A stretch of 64,000 nt of DNA from Chytridium lagenaria (Eukaryota > Chytridiomycota > Chytridiomycetes > Chytridiales > Chytridiaceae). Shown piece by piece: positions 1 to 18,778 of this stretch. Each line of letters opens with the position of its first letter. The stretch's first letter is position 1. The stretch covers positions 248,001-312,000 of the forward strand of contig JAHLKC010000022.1 in the NCBI GenBank assembly GCA_025449115.1. The letters run 5' to 3'. The notes beneath the pieces are model-generated. The model was not told where the DNA came from. It was given only the letters and a program-made list of their open reading frames with translations, and did no database searches. Made by a program: the position numbers and the translations under genes.

Positions 1-293
1 TTTCGCCTCTACCAATATATACTTTAAAGAACTAAGGCTGCATCAGAGCCGCGTGCAAATCCATGTTGCAGATTAACACTTTTTGTAATTATTACACCCC
101 ACGCAACCACCAAACAAACTTTGTTATCTCTGTGTTTTCCCTGCCTTGTTAGCCCCCGTGCATCGTGTACTGTTTGAGGGTGTTGTGACGGCTGACTTTT
201 ATCAAGAACACCCGTTGGAGTGATCAGAAACCCTTGTGGCTTTAAGACCCATCAGACTTTTGGCATACTTAAGCCAGTTGCAGACCTGTCGTA

Positions 294-1755
294 ATGAATT
301 CGAATAAAACTGAAGCAATGAACGGAGATGAAAGCCAAAGATATGGCATTGAGGAAAATTCTGATGCCGTTGCCAACAGCTCAAGGCATCTGCGGCGTGA
401 GAGCACGATGGACAACGTTCCACTGGCGATTTTGATGGTGAGGTTTGTTGTTGCCTTTATCTTTTTGACATGTTTGATGCCAGGCACAAGGCGACAACAC
501 AGCTGGGAACCAGCAATCGTCGGTCATGATGGACGCTTCAACCTCATCGCGACTTGGGACAAACGAAGTCATGGCGCGGATTCATCAGTCTGGAACGTCG
601 CCAGAGGTCCCTCATCACGTTCTCAACTTTACTGCAGGGATGTCTGAAAGAACCTTGGGCGAATCGGATCATCCTCCTCCACCTTACGATCCAAGCCGAC
701 CACCTCCCAAATATGGCGAACAGTGGAGAGAGACTGATCTTGATGATGAAGACGATGACGATGACGTTGACGAAACGGATGGCGCCGAGCATGATCTTCA
801 TGCTGTCGCTGCAGGGTTGGAGGTAGGAAGTCAAAGGCGAGAGGCAACGAAACGTGTCAGTTTTTGGAGGCTAACAAGGACGCTGAGGACGAGATTTAGA
901 ATTCTGGCATCCATTCTTATCGGGATTGATGTGGTATGTTTGTGCACAGTCATCCTTATCGGTTGTCTCTAAGAAACCTAGTTTGTATCGCTCAGTTTAC
1001 TTCTCTCCACGACCATCGTCATTGTGAATAATGGCGCTTCGGGCTTTTCCTTAATTATCCCGCTCGTGTTTTCGATTCTTGCGGTTCTCGGCAAAGGATC
1101 CTTTTCGCATCTCAAGCTTCAGATAATGAAATCATACTGCTTCTCCTTACTTTTAAGATGGCTTCTTGATATCATAAGCATCATTCGAAGGTCGGATAGA
1201 TTTGGGGCGAGACTTTACTGGAGTGTGGAACCTGTGAGGATGGCAATTGCTGTGGGGTGTCCGGGAGTTGGAATGTTCTTTTCGCAGCTTTTTCCTTGCT
1301 CGATCAGTGATGGTGATGAGACATCTGTACTGAGGTCGGGAAGTGGATGCGTTTCTCCTAAAGCTGTGTACATTTCTATTCTGATGATGGTGAGTACCCT
1401 TGTTTTATCTTTTTTCGTCGCTGTTCTTACATCTTAAGGAGGAAACACGGTTTATATTAAGTCTTACTTATTTACTAAAATGCATCCTTGTCCAATCAAG
1501 CTTGTTCCAAGAATGGCTGCCATCGCGTTCTTGTTTTACTACACTCAGTACTATATCCAACGTAAAGAGAGACGGCGTGCAGCAGAGCGACGGAGGGCTC
1601 GACAGGGACGGGATCTAGTACATGAACGCACCTGTCCACCGCAGTTCCCAGCCCAATTCCCAGCTGCATTTGACGGTGCTGGACCCATTCTCCTGAGAAC
1701 ACCTGCATCGTCAACGAGAGCAGTTTTAACGGCTTCACCGTCCCCTGCATCCTGA
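294..1755 (+). CDS. Multi-pass membrane protein with an N-terminal PPPPY motif
   Basis: Four exons join in frame (294-437, 484-933, 982-1389, 1501-1755; introns of 46, 48 and 111 nt, all GT-AG, phase 0) to give about 418 residues. The N-terminal half is soluble and acidic, with a proline stretch HPPPPYDPSRPPPKYGE that contains a PPxY motif, the class of site bound by WW domains (for example of Nedd4-type ubiquitin ligases), followed by a D/E run. The second half has about four hydrophobic segments (starting near ILASILIGIDVFVSLSLLL, then FSLIIPLVFSIL, a segment around the exon 3 centre, and AVYISILMM through LFYYTQYY), then a strongly basic RKERRRAAERRRARQ stretch and a Pro/Ala-rich tail. The layout suggests a tetraspan (MARVEL-like) protein sorted through ubiquitin ligase binding; this is inference and I do not recognise the family. 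No frame breaks. Confidence 0.6.
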
Positions 1756-2592
1756 ATGGAAATGGATGAAACAGAAAAAAGCTTGTGGTGGTGTTTTCAA
1801 AGCCCTCATCAATAAAGCCAGCACTACACATCCGTGGGTTGAATCACGTAGAAATGTGACTCTCGTAGTGTGAGTGTTCCATTGGAGCAAGTGTCGTACT
1901 TCCTACCTCTGTGCACCCTGCAGACGTAGTTTCTACCTGCAAATTTAAATTTTTCCTTGTGCAAAGGTCCCATCATTCTTTAGGCAGCTTGTGGAGAGAG
2001 AGAAACGGCGAATTGATCCATCCAGTTTCACTGACGACGAGCAGCCTTCCGTCAAGTAACAAAGCCAAGGGCCATCAAGGGACTGAGAAGGAGACATTGT
2101 TCTGTCCGTCGTTTGTACACATATCCCTGGGGACCTGCATTCTGGACAGCGGAAGAGGATATACTTTTTGAGGCTTTCGCTCAAGTCGATCCAACACCTA
2201 CGGACTTCTCGGAAGAAGCACTTTGACTGAAAGGAGGATAACATCGCTTGTAAAGTCAAGCAAGCCATTCATTAGAGAGTAGAGGGGCAGTTTCATGTCG
2301 GATTGAAGCCCTAAAAGCTCCTAGTTGTTAAAGGACCGCGATACGGGACGGTTTGGATTATACATACTTTCATTTAGGTAAGAAACCGCACCAAGGGCTT
2401 TCATAGCTCTCGCTTCATTCTCTTTAAGGTTTAGAAAAGTTGAAAGTACCGGATGTTGCCGCTTTTAATGAGGAGCAATGACATCCGTTTTTTACATCTC
2501 CTTCCTTTCATGCATCTACAACGAGGTCTAATTAGTATTATCCTCAAGTGCATTTTATTGAATCTTAGCATCGCCTCTGCAATACCAGCGTC
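1756..2592. other. Intergenic, with a possible broken small gene on the + strand
   Basis: There is no convincing intact gene. At 1984-2055, after a good 3' splice signal (TTCTTTAG), the + strand encodes QLVEREKRRIDPSSF and an acidic stretch. One frame over, 2070-2226 encodes a basic stretch and then FWTAEEDILFEAF, ending at a TGA. W-T-x-E-E-D resembles the start of a SANT/Myb repeat. The join would need a 14-nt intron or a one-base shift, so this may be a gene fragment or a gene broken by sequence error. Confidence 0.3.
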
Positions 2593-5292
<2,700 letters not shown>

Positions 5293-5905
5293 TGTTACGA
5301 TCTGGAAAAGGCTTTGATATGTATTGCACCAAGTACTTTCTTGGTGTTGGGCATCTTTGATTTACCACCATCAGGATTGACTTAAAACCTCTATCTCGCA
5401 TGCTCCCTTTTTTCTGTCTACGGAATGAATACCTTGTAGCCCCTTGAGTTCCATATTCGTTTGTTTTATGTTAATTTCAACGTTATTCTTTCTCTTTTTA
5501 TGTCCATTTCTCCCTCTTTCTTCTATTTTTTCTTCCCCCAATCTTGCCTGTTGTTTTGTTGCGACTTGATGCGACATGGTTCCCCCCCCTTAACTCCCCA
5601 CTTTTCTATATCCCGAGAAAACTTTATCACATTTCCACGTGAAGAAACGGTTGCCTTCAATAGCAATGCTTTTTTTTAACCCCGCCACCCTTCTGGTTAC
5701 CTATGATCCCAACCTTGCCGTTGAGGTTCTTACTCCTTGATGTCGTTTTGACGTCCACACGTTTCTGATTATTGAGACCCTTTCTTTGCATGTTTTTTCG
5801 CATGCAAATGGACCTTCTTTACAATGAAGATCTACAATAGCGGATTGACGAACTTTGAATCGAATTCGTCCTTCTATCTAATTGAGCCTACTTTACCTGC
5901 ACACG
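5293..5905. other. Intergenic, T-rich
   Basis: 3' flank of the kinase gene and 5' flank of the next gene. Many T-runs, no supported gene or RNA. Confidence 0.6.
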
Positions 5906-8065
5906 ATGTTGCCAGTGTCAGTGCTGCTTGCCGTAGGGCTCGCCTTGGTCGCGAAAGGTTTGTTTTGGTGCTCAAGATGATTCTGACAATGTTAAAGCCC
6001 AAAACTTGCCACAGAACCCAGTAGTGGTTGTGTCGCCTGATGCCGCGATCTTACCATCACCTGTGGCATCTCCTTTGGCCCCTCCATCACTTGCAGCATC
6101 ACAATTGGCATCCTTGTCGCTTGTAGCAACACCTGTAGCTTCCCCTACCCCCGTGGGATCGAATTTGGCCTCACCTGCACCCGTGGCTTCTCCTGATCAG
6201 GATGCCGTCACCACGACTGTGCTGATTTTAACAACCACATCGTCTCCAACCCCAACCGTTCTTCCAGGCGGTTATCCAGCTCCAGACCCGACCTTCCAGA
6301 ACACTGCCACAGGACGCGTCAACATCCTTGCAATGCCATACCTCATTGATCCAAAAGCATTGGCTTACCAAAAGACTTTTGACGCTACCCCGCCTATCAA
6401 TATTTCTCATACACTGGTGGCGGATGCTGTCGAAGATGACGCATATGTGCAGAGGATTCTAAAGGATTGTGAAGCCAAAACAGGAGATTATGATGTTGTC
6501 GTCTTGAACACGGCGTTCTTGGGACCGCTTGGAGATTGCTTCTTGGATTTGTCTGGATGGGACAGGAGGAATGCTGATGGATTTGTGGATAGGATTACAT
6601 GGATGAACACTGTCAATGAACGTCTTGGTGGGTTCAAACATTTACTATTAGTGTTGAGTCTAAAATGCTTGTTTCGTCGACAGTTGGGTTGCCGTTGTAT
6701 TCCGATTACGGTGTTATGTTTTATAATCAAGAAGTTTTGGAGCTGGCGAATTTGGATTTCCCGCCTTTGAGCATGGATGAGTTTGAGGAGACGGCCATGG
6801 CTGCGGTTGAATTTTTAAGAATGTCAGAGAAGGCGAACGTAAAGGGGTTGACGACACAGCTTGAAGGTAAGCTTATTCATAGTTTTTTTTTTCTTTTCAG
6901 TACACAGCTGTTGATGTAGGTATATAGGTGAGGCTTTGACCATTGCCACAGCCGAATGGCTTTACGGTCAATCCAGGACCTCCATTGTCGATATTGACGG
7001 AAACGTTGGACTTGCTACCAACCAAGCTGCGTCTATACTCAACCGCGTTTTCACATGGTCGGAGCAAGGTATTCTCGATCTCGAAGAGCTCGAATACCCT
7101 AAAGCCGGGTTCACCCAACTCGAAGTTTCAATCGACAAATTTATTGAGGGGAAGGCCGTCTTTATGCGTCATTGGTCATCGGCGATCCAAACATTGAGGC
7201 AAAAAAACTTGCCATTTAAGTGGGGTGTTGGACCTGTTGTCGGGACGCGAAGAGGACAGGGAGTTGGCGCTCTTTCTGGGGCGAGCGTGGGCGTCTACAG
7301 ATACAGTAAGAATCCAAGTGCTGCAGTCAAGACAGCGTTTTGGTTGACGAGCGTGGAATACCAGAAGGCCTTGCTTACAAAGCTGAAGTTGTTTTTCATC
7401 CCAACACGGTCTCAACTACTTATTGGTAAATTCTTTGAAAACCCATTCACTGACGATTTCCTTCAGACAGCCAAGTTTGCCAGGAGCTTACCGTGGATCT
7501 GTGCCAGATTTTTGCAATGAACACTCCTGCGCTCCGACCCACTGCATTTGCAGGACGAAAGTACAGAAATGTTACCAACATCATCTCATCTACCGTCAAG
7601 GAGATCATTTTAGGCGGCAAGTCTGTAAAGAATGGTCTTGAGGCTGTGGACGCTCAAGTTCGTACAGAACTTGGAATTTCGCTTTCGAACAACTCTATTA
7701 TTATTGGACCCACCGCTCCCGTTACTGGCAGGAAGAACCCGACCCATGTGGAAGTTCAACTCAGCGGTCTTATTCTCGTCATCATTGTGACAACCACGGT
7801 GGTTATTCTTCTCCGAAATGGATACTTGCAGAGGAAAAAGAACGTTGCTGATGCTCATGGGTTCCAAAAGCTTGAGGATGACCATGAAGGTGGTGATGAG
7901 GAGAAGGGTGAGATGAAGCAAATCTCAAAGGAGGACAGGGAGCTGAGCACGGACGTGAAAGAGAAGGAATTCAAGAGTGATGCGGGTATCATCCAGAGCA
8001 GCGCCAACATTGAGTCCGTGTCAGATCTGGGCGTGGACAGGAGCGAGCGCGCAGCGTTTCTCTAA
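5906..8065 (+). CDS. Membrane-anchored bacterial-type extracellular solute (sugar)-binding protein
   Basis: The start at 5906 gives a signal peptide (MLPVSVLLAVGLALVA). A one-base break near 5951-5965 must be bridged to reach CFGAQDDSDN and the rest; a 19-nt GT-AG intron (5958-5976) would also restore frame but is implausibly short. Then come a Pro/Ala/Ser linker with V-A-S-P repeats (6030-6210) and a periplasmic-binding-protein type II domain: VGLPLYSDYGVMFYN, FEETAMAAVEF, and GKAVFMRHWSSAI resemble ABC-transporter family 1 sugar-binding proteins (MalE/UgpB type). Introns 6628-6683, 6867-6927 and 7426-7466. A single C-terminal membrane helix (LSGLILVIIVTTTVVILL) and an acidic/basic cytoplasmic tail follow. 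No transporter permease or ATPase is nearby, so a receptor or carbohydrate-sensing role is more likely than ABC transport (inference). The domain is bacterial in character but the gene has introns and a eukaryotic anchor. Confidence 0.8.
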
Positions 8066-8154
8066 TTCAAAGAACACCAGCAGGAGATTCTGTTAATAAT
8101 AATTTGTCACAAAAAATAAATTTTTTGCCTCTTCGTTTGAAAGAGCTTTTTGCG

Positions 8155-12914
<4,760 letters not shown>

Positions 12915-13131
12915 TGTATATATTGGGCGCAGGGGCGGAATTTCGCTGAAACATTATTGAAATAAAGATGTTTTTGTATTTTACAGAGTTGGGGTCATTA
13001 GATACGTGATATTTTTATGTACAGTCTCAGTAGGACTCTGCAAAACATATTTGGGCCAGTCTTTCGACAGTAAAACTCCAGAAAACCAACACGAACAAAC
13101 ATAAATAGAAATATATACAAAATTGAAGTCT

Positions 13132-15275
13132 TCAAACGCTCATAGCCACAGCGAACCTTTCTATGTTCAAAGTTGTCGTCCTCTCCCTTTCATCCAGCAT
13201 TGAATTGACGGCATTCGCGGTCTTCACCATTAAATCAGTGATGACATCCGATTTCAACTCCACCCTCGATACCTCTTCAGCAGCCGTCTTAAGTATTTCC
13301 TGTTCCTCAGCCTCCTTCGCATCAGGCAATACTGGACCGTGAGTGACTTCTTGAGCATCGAACTCGCTGTTACGTCGTTTTCTTTTTTCGCCTTTATCCT
13401 TGCGCGTGCGTCTTACGCGTTTTGCTGATAGCGCTTGAGGGCTAACGGTCGGATCTGCATAAGGCGTTTGCGATCCCATATTATAGGCGTTCATGGAGGG
13501 TGCAGGAGTATGAGAACTTTGGCCGTTGACGGTGATGGTGCTTGGATAGAACCCGAGCGGTGAGGAGAGCGATGTGACGAGACGGGAAAGTGTTTGACCA
13601 AGAGGGTCCATTGCACGATCTGTTTGGCGTTGACATAGCTAAACAAACATTAGTACACAATAAATGCTTGATATGCACCTCAGAGAGAACGTCGTCGAAC
13701 TGTGGGATGCCACCTTCCTCCGCAGAACCGCTTAAAGAGGTATTAAAAGCATTTTGCAGGGACCCAATCTTATTTGAAATCCAAGACGATACTAAAACCT
13801 TTGCCTGGGAAAGCTTGGCAAAGTTTTGGTCAATGGCTTCTGCGGCATCCAAAACTCCTCCTTTCCAAAAAGAATGCAGAAAACCCTCGAACTCAGAATC
13901 AAGGCTTCGTTTCCCATGTGATGCAGGAAGGAGGTCGTGCGAGACCATCTCATAAGCCTCTATTGATTCTTTCAATGATATCTGTAGCTTAGAGTTAATA
14001 GACGCGTCAAAGGCATTATTTAGTCTTTTACCGGTAATGTGGCGACAGAAGACTTTATCAATCCCGGGCCCGCGAAAGATTGCTCATATATCGCTATTAG
14101 CACCTCTTCAGCCGCAGAAGTAAGCACAGTTTCTCCGGTATCTGACGCAACCATCTCTGAGTATGCACGGAACGCGGTCAAGGAATGTATGGGAGAAACT
14201 AGCGGAGAGCCGAAAGCGGGTTCAGCGACTTCAGGGAAAAATCGAGAAGGACGATTTGACGATGTCAAGGATAGAATTATCCCAAGACTGCAGGGGTGGA
14301 GTCTTTGCATTTGAGTTTGCTTTGAAACATCCATCTTGCTAGGAATAGGCTGTTTCATCGGATTATTGCTATTTTGTAGCTCAGAATGATAGATAATATG
14401 GGGTTTTCAATATACCTCCTGTACCATCCAACGCATTCAACATTTTGCTCCTTGAAATATAATAAAGCGTCGTGATATGACTTTTGCTTCTCGACAAGCT
14501 CTCCCAGCAGTATTCCATCAAGAGATCTACTCCTGCATTAGATAAAAAAAACTACATAATACAAAAATACCTCTCGCATGGCCAATAGTGGGTAACGTAA
14601 GTTAAAACAACTTCGCCGGGAACCAAAGCTATTGCCGCAGTTGTGGAGCCAGGTGGATAATAGCTATACTGCATTGGTGGTAAACTAAGATCGGGAACTC
14701 TGCGAACAGATCCTCCAATGTAGCCCATGACCTCGAATAAAGATGAATCGGAAAACATGTGGTCGAGCAAGCCGGTTGATATCGATTGGTCCATCACCAT
14801 TCTCTGGAGATACCTAAGGAATTTTAGTCAGAAACGATTAAGAATATTATCAAGAAGCTTACCGCGCATTCGCCACGGTTTCTACGGTTGGAGCGACAGG
14901 CACTTTCGGGTGTCGTTGTCCGTTACTTGAACTTGCAGGTATAGGTGCAGAGGCTGCACCGGACACAGCAGAATTTACTTTCTCTTCCGCAGCCTTAATA
15001 GCGACTGGTGCTGCATCAATAGATATAGGAATGCTCATGGATGGAGCGGATATCTCGATGGACGTTGTGGACGTCCTCCTGCAGGTGGATGGAGTCTCAA
15101 CATCAACCATAACAATGCCGTGAGCATGCTGCTCCACCTCCGCCTCCTCCCCACCACCACCACCACCATCCAATCCATCCATGTCTACAACAACCCCATC
15201 ACTTTCTCCCTGCTCCCTCAACACCTCATCGTCACCGATTCCTCGTGAAGATGCCTCGGTCTGCTCGCCCAGCAT
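13132..15275 (-). CDS. MPN-like protein with a degenerate JAMM motif
   Basis: Six exons splice without a frame break: 15275-14863, 14813-14571, 14532-14416, 14368-14032, about 13987-13679 and 13638-13132, with introns of 38-49 nt. The N-terminal 130 residues are low complexity (Gly/Glu and Ser/Pro). The middle resembles an MPN fold: LFEVMGYIGG matches the first MPN strand (compare E-V-x-G-Y-L-G-G in MPND-type proteins), and VECVGWYRSNNP aligns with the G-W-Y-H-S-H-P motif, followed about 10 residues on by KMDVSKQTQMQ (the D of JAMM) and LGIILSLTSS. Both catalytic His are replaced (R and N), so if MPN it is catalytically dead, as in scaffold MPN proteins. The C-terminal half has a predicted helical stretch and a KRVRRTRKDKGEKRKRR nuclear-localisation-like cluster. 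The family is not certain; an Abraxas-like scaffold is one alternative. Confidence 0.5.
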
Positions 15276-15346
15276 AGTCCTCAAGCAATGCTCACAGATG
15301 TGTACGACGCTCACTACTTTTTTTCTTCTTTCGAACGAGATCTGTG
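15276..15346. promoter_or_regulatory. Compact divergent promoter
   Basis: Only 71 nt separate the start codons of the minus-strand MPN-like gene and the plus-strand DUF2039 gene. It contains a T/C-rich run (ctttttttcttctttcg). A shared bidirectional promoter is inferred from spacing alone. Confidence 0.45.
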
Positions 15347-16001
15347 ATGTCGAGAGTCTCCAGCGCAAAGGGGAAGAAGGGAGCAGGCAAGGTCAGCCAG
15401 AAACACCAGAACTCGTTCGCATTCCAGCCGTCAAAGCACAATCCGCATGCGATGAAGTTGGCGGCACTGCCGGCCCAAGGGCTGTGTGGGAAGTGCGTTG
15501 ACATTATTGACTGGAGGTGAGTGACTGTGCTGTATTCGATCAATGTGGGCAGTCTCTCACCATTGCTTTGTAAACTAGAAAGCGCATGGGACAGTACAAA
15601 CCTCTGACGGTTCCTAAGAAATGTGTTTCTTGTTCGGAAAAGTCGATCAAGGATGCCTACCATATTCTCTGCCGAAATTGCGCTCTTTCCAAGGGAGTTT
15701 GCGCAAAATGCCAAAAGGAAGAAGAGATCCCGGAAAAGTAAGGATTTTATGAATGCGATAAGCTTACTTTGGTTGAAGTGAAAATGCAAAAACAGCAGAT
15801 CAAATACATCAAGAGAAACAGGCTCTCGAAAACCTTGTTGCCAGCATGACCGAGAGACAACGGAGAAGTTATCTTCGAAAAATGGATAGGGGGGATGAAG
15901 AGGGGGCTCGCGCTATTGTAGATAAGTTCGCCAATGCGAAAGCAGACGATTCGGACTTTGATTTTGACGATGATGACGACTTGGAGTCAGAGGACGAGTG
16001 A
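15347..16001 (+). CDS. DUF2039 protein (C9orf85-like), cysteine-rich
   Basis: Three exons (15347-15516, 15579-15737, 15779-16001; introns 62 and 41 nt) give about 183 residues with no frame break. The N-terminus is basic (MSRVSSAKGKKGAGKVSQKH), then QNSFAFQPSK, and then paired cysteines: LCGKCVDIIDWRKRM, YKPLTVPKKCVSCSEKSIKD, YHILCRNCALSKGVCAKC. Spacing and surrounding residues match the conserved eukaryotic C9orf85/DUF2039 family, probably zinc-binding and of unknown function. After the second intron comes a helical stretch with MTERQRRSYLRKMDRGDEEGAR and an acidic DDDDDLESEDE terminus. The second splice acceptor (TTGAAG at 15778) was chosen because it alone keeps frame with the C-terminal part. 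Its 3' end faces the convergent hydrolase gene. Confidence 0.88.
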
Positions 16002-16029
16002 ATTTCGTTCCTTGATGCTTAAGTCTAGC

Positions 16030-17290
16030 ATCACATCCTTGCCTTAGGGTACGTAGCTCTCTTCTTGTAACATCAAGAATCACATCGGCTAATAGTTCAG
16101 TAAAGATGGGCTTATATATATCAATACCTGCTGCTCTTGGGTCCTCCATGATCGACATGTGGCCAAGGCCCTTTAAGAGTTTAAAGGATCCGTTTCGCGG
16201 CAATGTGGCCAAGTGCTCGTCTCTTATCAACGCTTGCCCATTCACCATAAAAGGCATATGCACATGATCCGTGAGCTCCCCATCACCACTAGGGTTGGAA
16301 TCAGGACGTTTTTCATTCCTTCGTATATGTCCGCCGGCGAGCCTGTTGCAAAGACAGCCTATAAATTATATGAGTTTTTTGTATCGTCAGCCTTTGCATT
16401 ACACTTTCTTGTTCCGGGGTGCATTTGAGGGTGAACCGTTTCGTGTTGGTTGTAACTGATAAAACTTCTACAAAGCCATGGCTCTGCGACATGCAGTTAA
16501 TCGGATGTGAATAGTACACTGATTTTCTAGAGTCACTTACAACGTACAGAGAAAGGCTTTCGGCTGTCCATGTCTTGAAAAAGGGTTACTTTTCAGGTTA
16601 TTAAGGGTGTCTTCTCTGATGCCGGGGTCAATTACAGATTCTTCACAACATAACTGTACCTGCTTTCAAATGTCGCTTTCCGCCTTAAGGCCGCTCTGGC
16701 CGGAGCGACCATTTCAGGTCGCAGCTCACTGATGTTCTCAATTCCAAACATGACTCGCAGACTTTCTTGGTTCATCACCACAGGCTCGAAAAGCACCAAC
16801 GTTGTGAGAGACTTTGGTTCCAATATTTCTGCCATCAACAGCTGGCAAGCACCAAAAGAATGCCCGACTCCGATGTAAGTGGCATTTTCCCGTGGACTGA
16901 TTTCACCCAGCGTATCACCTCGAGTGCATCGCGACCAGCATCCCACCAATTGTCAAAAGTCTTCAGATTCAAACCGTTGAGGATGGCGCTGTCTCCATGG
17001 TTCCGAGCATCCCAAGAGTATGCGTCGCAAGTAAGTGATCCATCCTGTTTGGAAAGGTCGTTGAAGATGTGACGGATGGAAGGCTCCCACAGTTCCTTGC
17101 ATAGACCATTTGCATGAGCCAAAAGAAACACCACAGATCTTGTACTCTTCATCGTGGCGCAAGAGTATCGCTTCACGGAGAGCTTGATACCCTCTGAGCT
17201 GCCCGTTGGACAGCGATGCCTTCGGTCAAATACTCGCTCATCTGCGATATTGGCTCGTTCGGATGCAAGTTTGGTAGTCCGGTTTAATTA
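16030..17290 (-). CDS. Alpha/beta hydrolase, Lpx1-like, with frame breaks
   Basis: The reading begins near IADERVFDRRH and continues EGIKLSVKRY, VVFLLAHANGLCKELWEP (oxyanion region), YSWDARNHGDSA, and the nucleophile elbow GVGHSFGA (Ser about 16870). It then has TTLVLFEPVV, FRGA/TPEQE, ALIRDEHLATLP and KGLGHMSIMEDP, where the His fits the catalytic base. LAHANG plus DARNHGDSA are typical of the fungal peroxisomal Lpx1-type hydrolases; I cannot see a clear peroxisomal C-terminal signal. Two single-base shifts interrupt it: near 16930 (a GGG read as GG in CTCGAGGTGAT) and near 16590 at a T-run. Introns occur near 16490-16545 and 16365-16410. The exact start and last exon end are unresolved; the 3' end lies close to or overlaps the DUF2039 gene. 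Confidence 0.72.
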
Positions 17291-17743
17291 AAAAGTGAGC
17301 TGATGACTTGTGCCCAATTTCGCCGATGCTTTGATAGGAGCACACAAAATCGCTTGATGACAGAACGCCCACAACTCGAATCCATCACACCCAACTTGCT
17401 TATTTCAAAAGACAAAGTGTGTTGGAAATGAACGGAAAGATGTCCGTGCCTAAAACTGCAGTGGCAACGAGACCTTGGTTAAAGTGAACATTACGACCAA
17501 GTTTTTCTCACTTATAGCGCCGACGGACCGTGTTTGGCATGATCTAGTTTAAGCGAGATAGCCGCCAACGAAGAGGGTTACTAAATCCGGTGATTCGGGA
17601 CAAGGAACATCATTAGTAAATACCAGTATTTGGGAAAGCAATTATCGCGTTCTCCGCTGAATCCTCGAGGTGTTTAGTGATCATCCACGGTCTTTTTGGT
17701 GACGGCACAATGTCCATTGACTTGTCATCTGGCAATTTTGGCG
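17291..17743. other. Intergenic
   Basis: 5' flanks of the hydrolase (minus) and ChaC (plus) genes; a divergent promoter region. No ORF or RNA that I can support. Confidence 0.5.
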
Positions 17744-18778
17744 ATGGATGACGAATATTGGGTGTGAGTGATGCCCTGTTGCTGCCTGTTGCTCGTTGTT
17801 GCTTCGCTGCAGACTACAGTCACCTGCAGAGACACCATCATGATAGGCTAGCTTACCGAGTGACTAACTCATTTCATCCCTTCATGGGATGCGTCTAGCT
17901 TTGGTTATGGGTCTCTTATATGGAAAGTGGATTTCCCCATTGAGCGAAGGATAGCAGGGTACATCAAGGGCTACCTGCGGAGATTCTGGCAAGGATCGCA
18001 TGATCATCGAGGTACTGAGCTAAATCCCGGGAGGGTGGTTACTCTTGTTCCAGAGGTAGAGTGGAGGGAGAATTGGCGGGAGGCAGACGAGACAGCACAT
18101 CCTGGTGATGAGATCGTTTGTTGGGGGGTAGGTTTATAAATAGATCTACGCTCATATATGCTGATGGATTATCCAAATTACCGTTTTATTAAGATTGCTT
18201 TTCTTAAAGGTGGCCTATAAGGTACGAAAGGAGGATGCGGAAGAAGTGCGACGCCATTTAGACTTTCGAGAGAAGAATGTAATTCTCCTTATGTTTTTAG
18301 AAAGATTAATTACTCCTAGGGATACGCAACATATGTCACCGATGTCTTTCATCCTGAACAAAGAGAGCCCATTGTGAAGGGAGCGACCATCTACATTGCC
18401 TCAACCGACAACCATGCGTTCCTAGGTCCGAAGCCTTTAATTGTTTGTATCAGCCTCTAGCCTGCCTTTAAATGTATAAGCTCACACGCCCATTGACTAT
18501 TAGGAAATGGCGCGTCAAATAGCAATAACGTCTGGACCTAGTGGCCGAAACCTTGACTGTAAGAGTCAAACTGCTACCGTACTGTATCTCACTTTCATTT
18601 AGATTTTTTAAACCTTTGCAAAGCCGTCAGAGTAATTGCACCGCATCAAAATGACCCCCATCTTGACGACCTCGAAAGAGCTGTGCGATCGGTGGCAACA
18701 GACCCGAACGACGATGTGGATCTTAGAGACCTGATCGCCCTAGAAAAGGCTAGCCATCACGGATTGGTAGAAGATTAG
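17744..18778 (+). CDS. GCG1: Glutathione-specific gamma-glutamylcyclotransferase (ChaC/Gcg1 family)
   Basis: ChaC enzymes cleave glutathione to 5-oxoproline and Cys-Gly in the cytosol. Six exons join exactly in phase: 17744-17763, 17899-18127, 18210-18278, 18320-18442, 18504-18558 and 18603-18778 (introns 135, 82, 41, 61 and 44 nt). The tiny first exon supplies MDDEYW. The first splice creates the substrate-binding motif [10 protein letters not shown], the family signature. Then follow [45 protein letters not shown] (with the conserved catalytic Glu), [10 protein letters not shown] and [14 protein letters not shown]. Length about 223 residues is normal. No frame break. The start at 17744 is the only ATG that feeds the YGSL motif. 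Confidence 0.93.

Noticed and set aside
2056..2069. 14-nt intron joining the SANT-like fragments
   Set aside because: Too short to be spliced; frame shift or gene decay is more likely.
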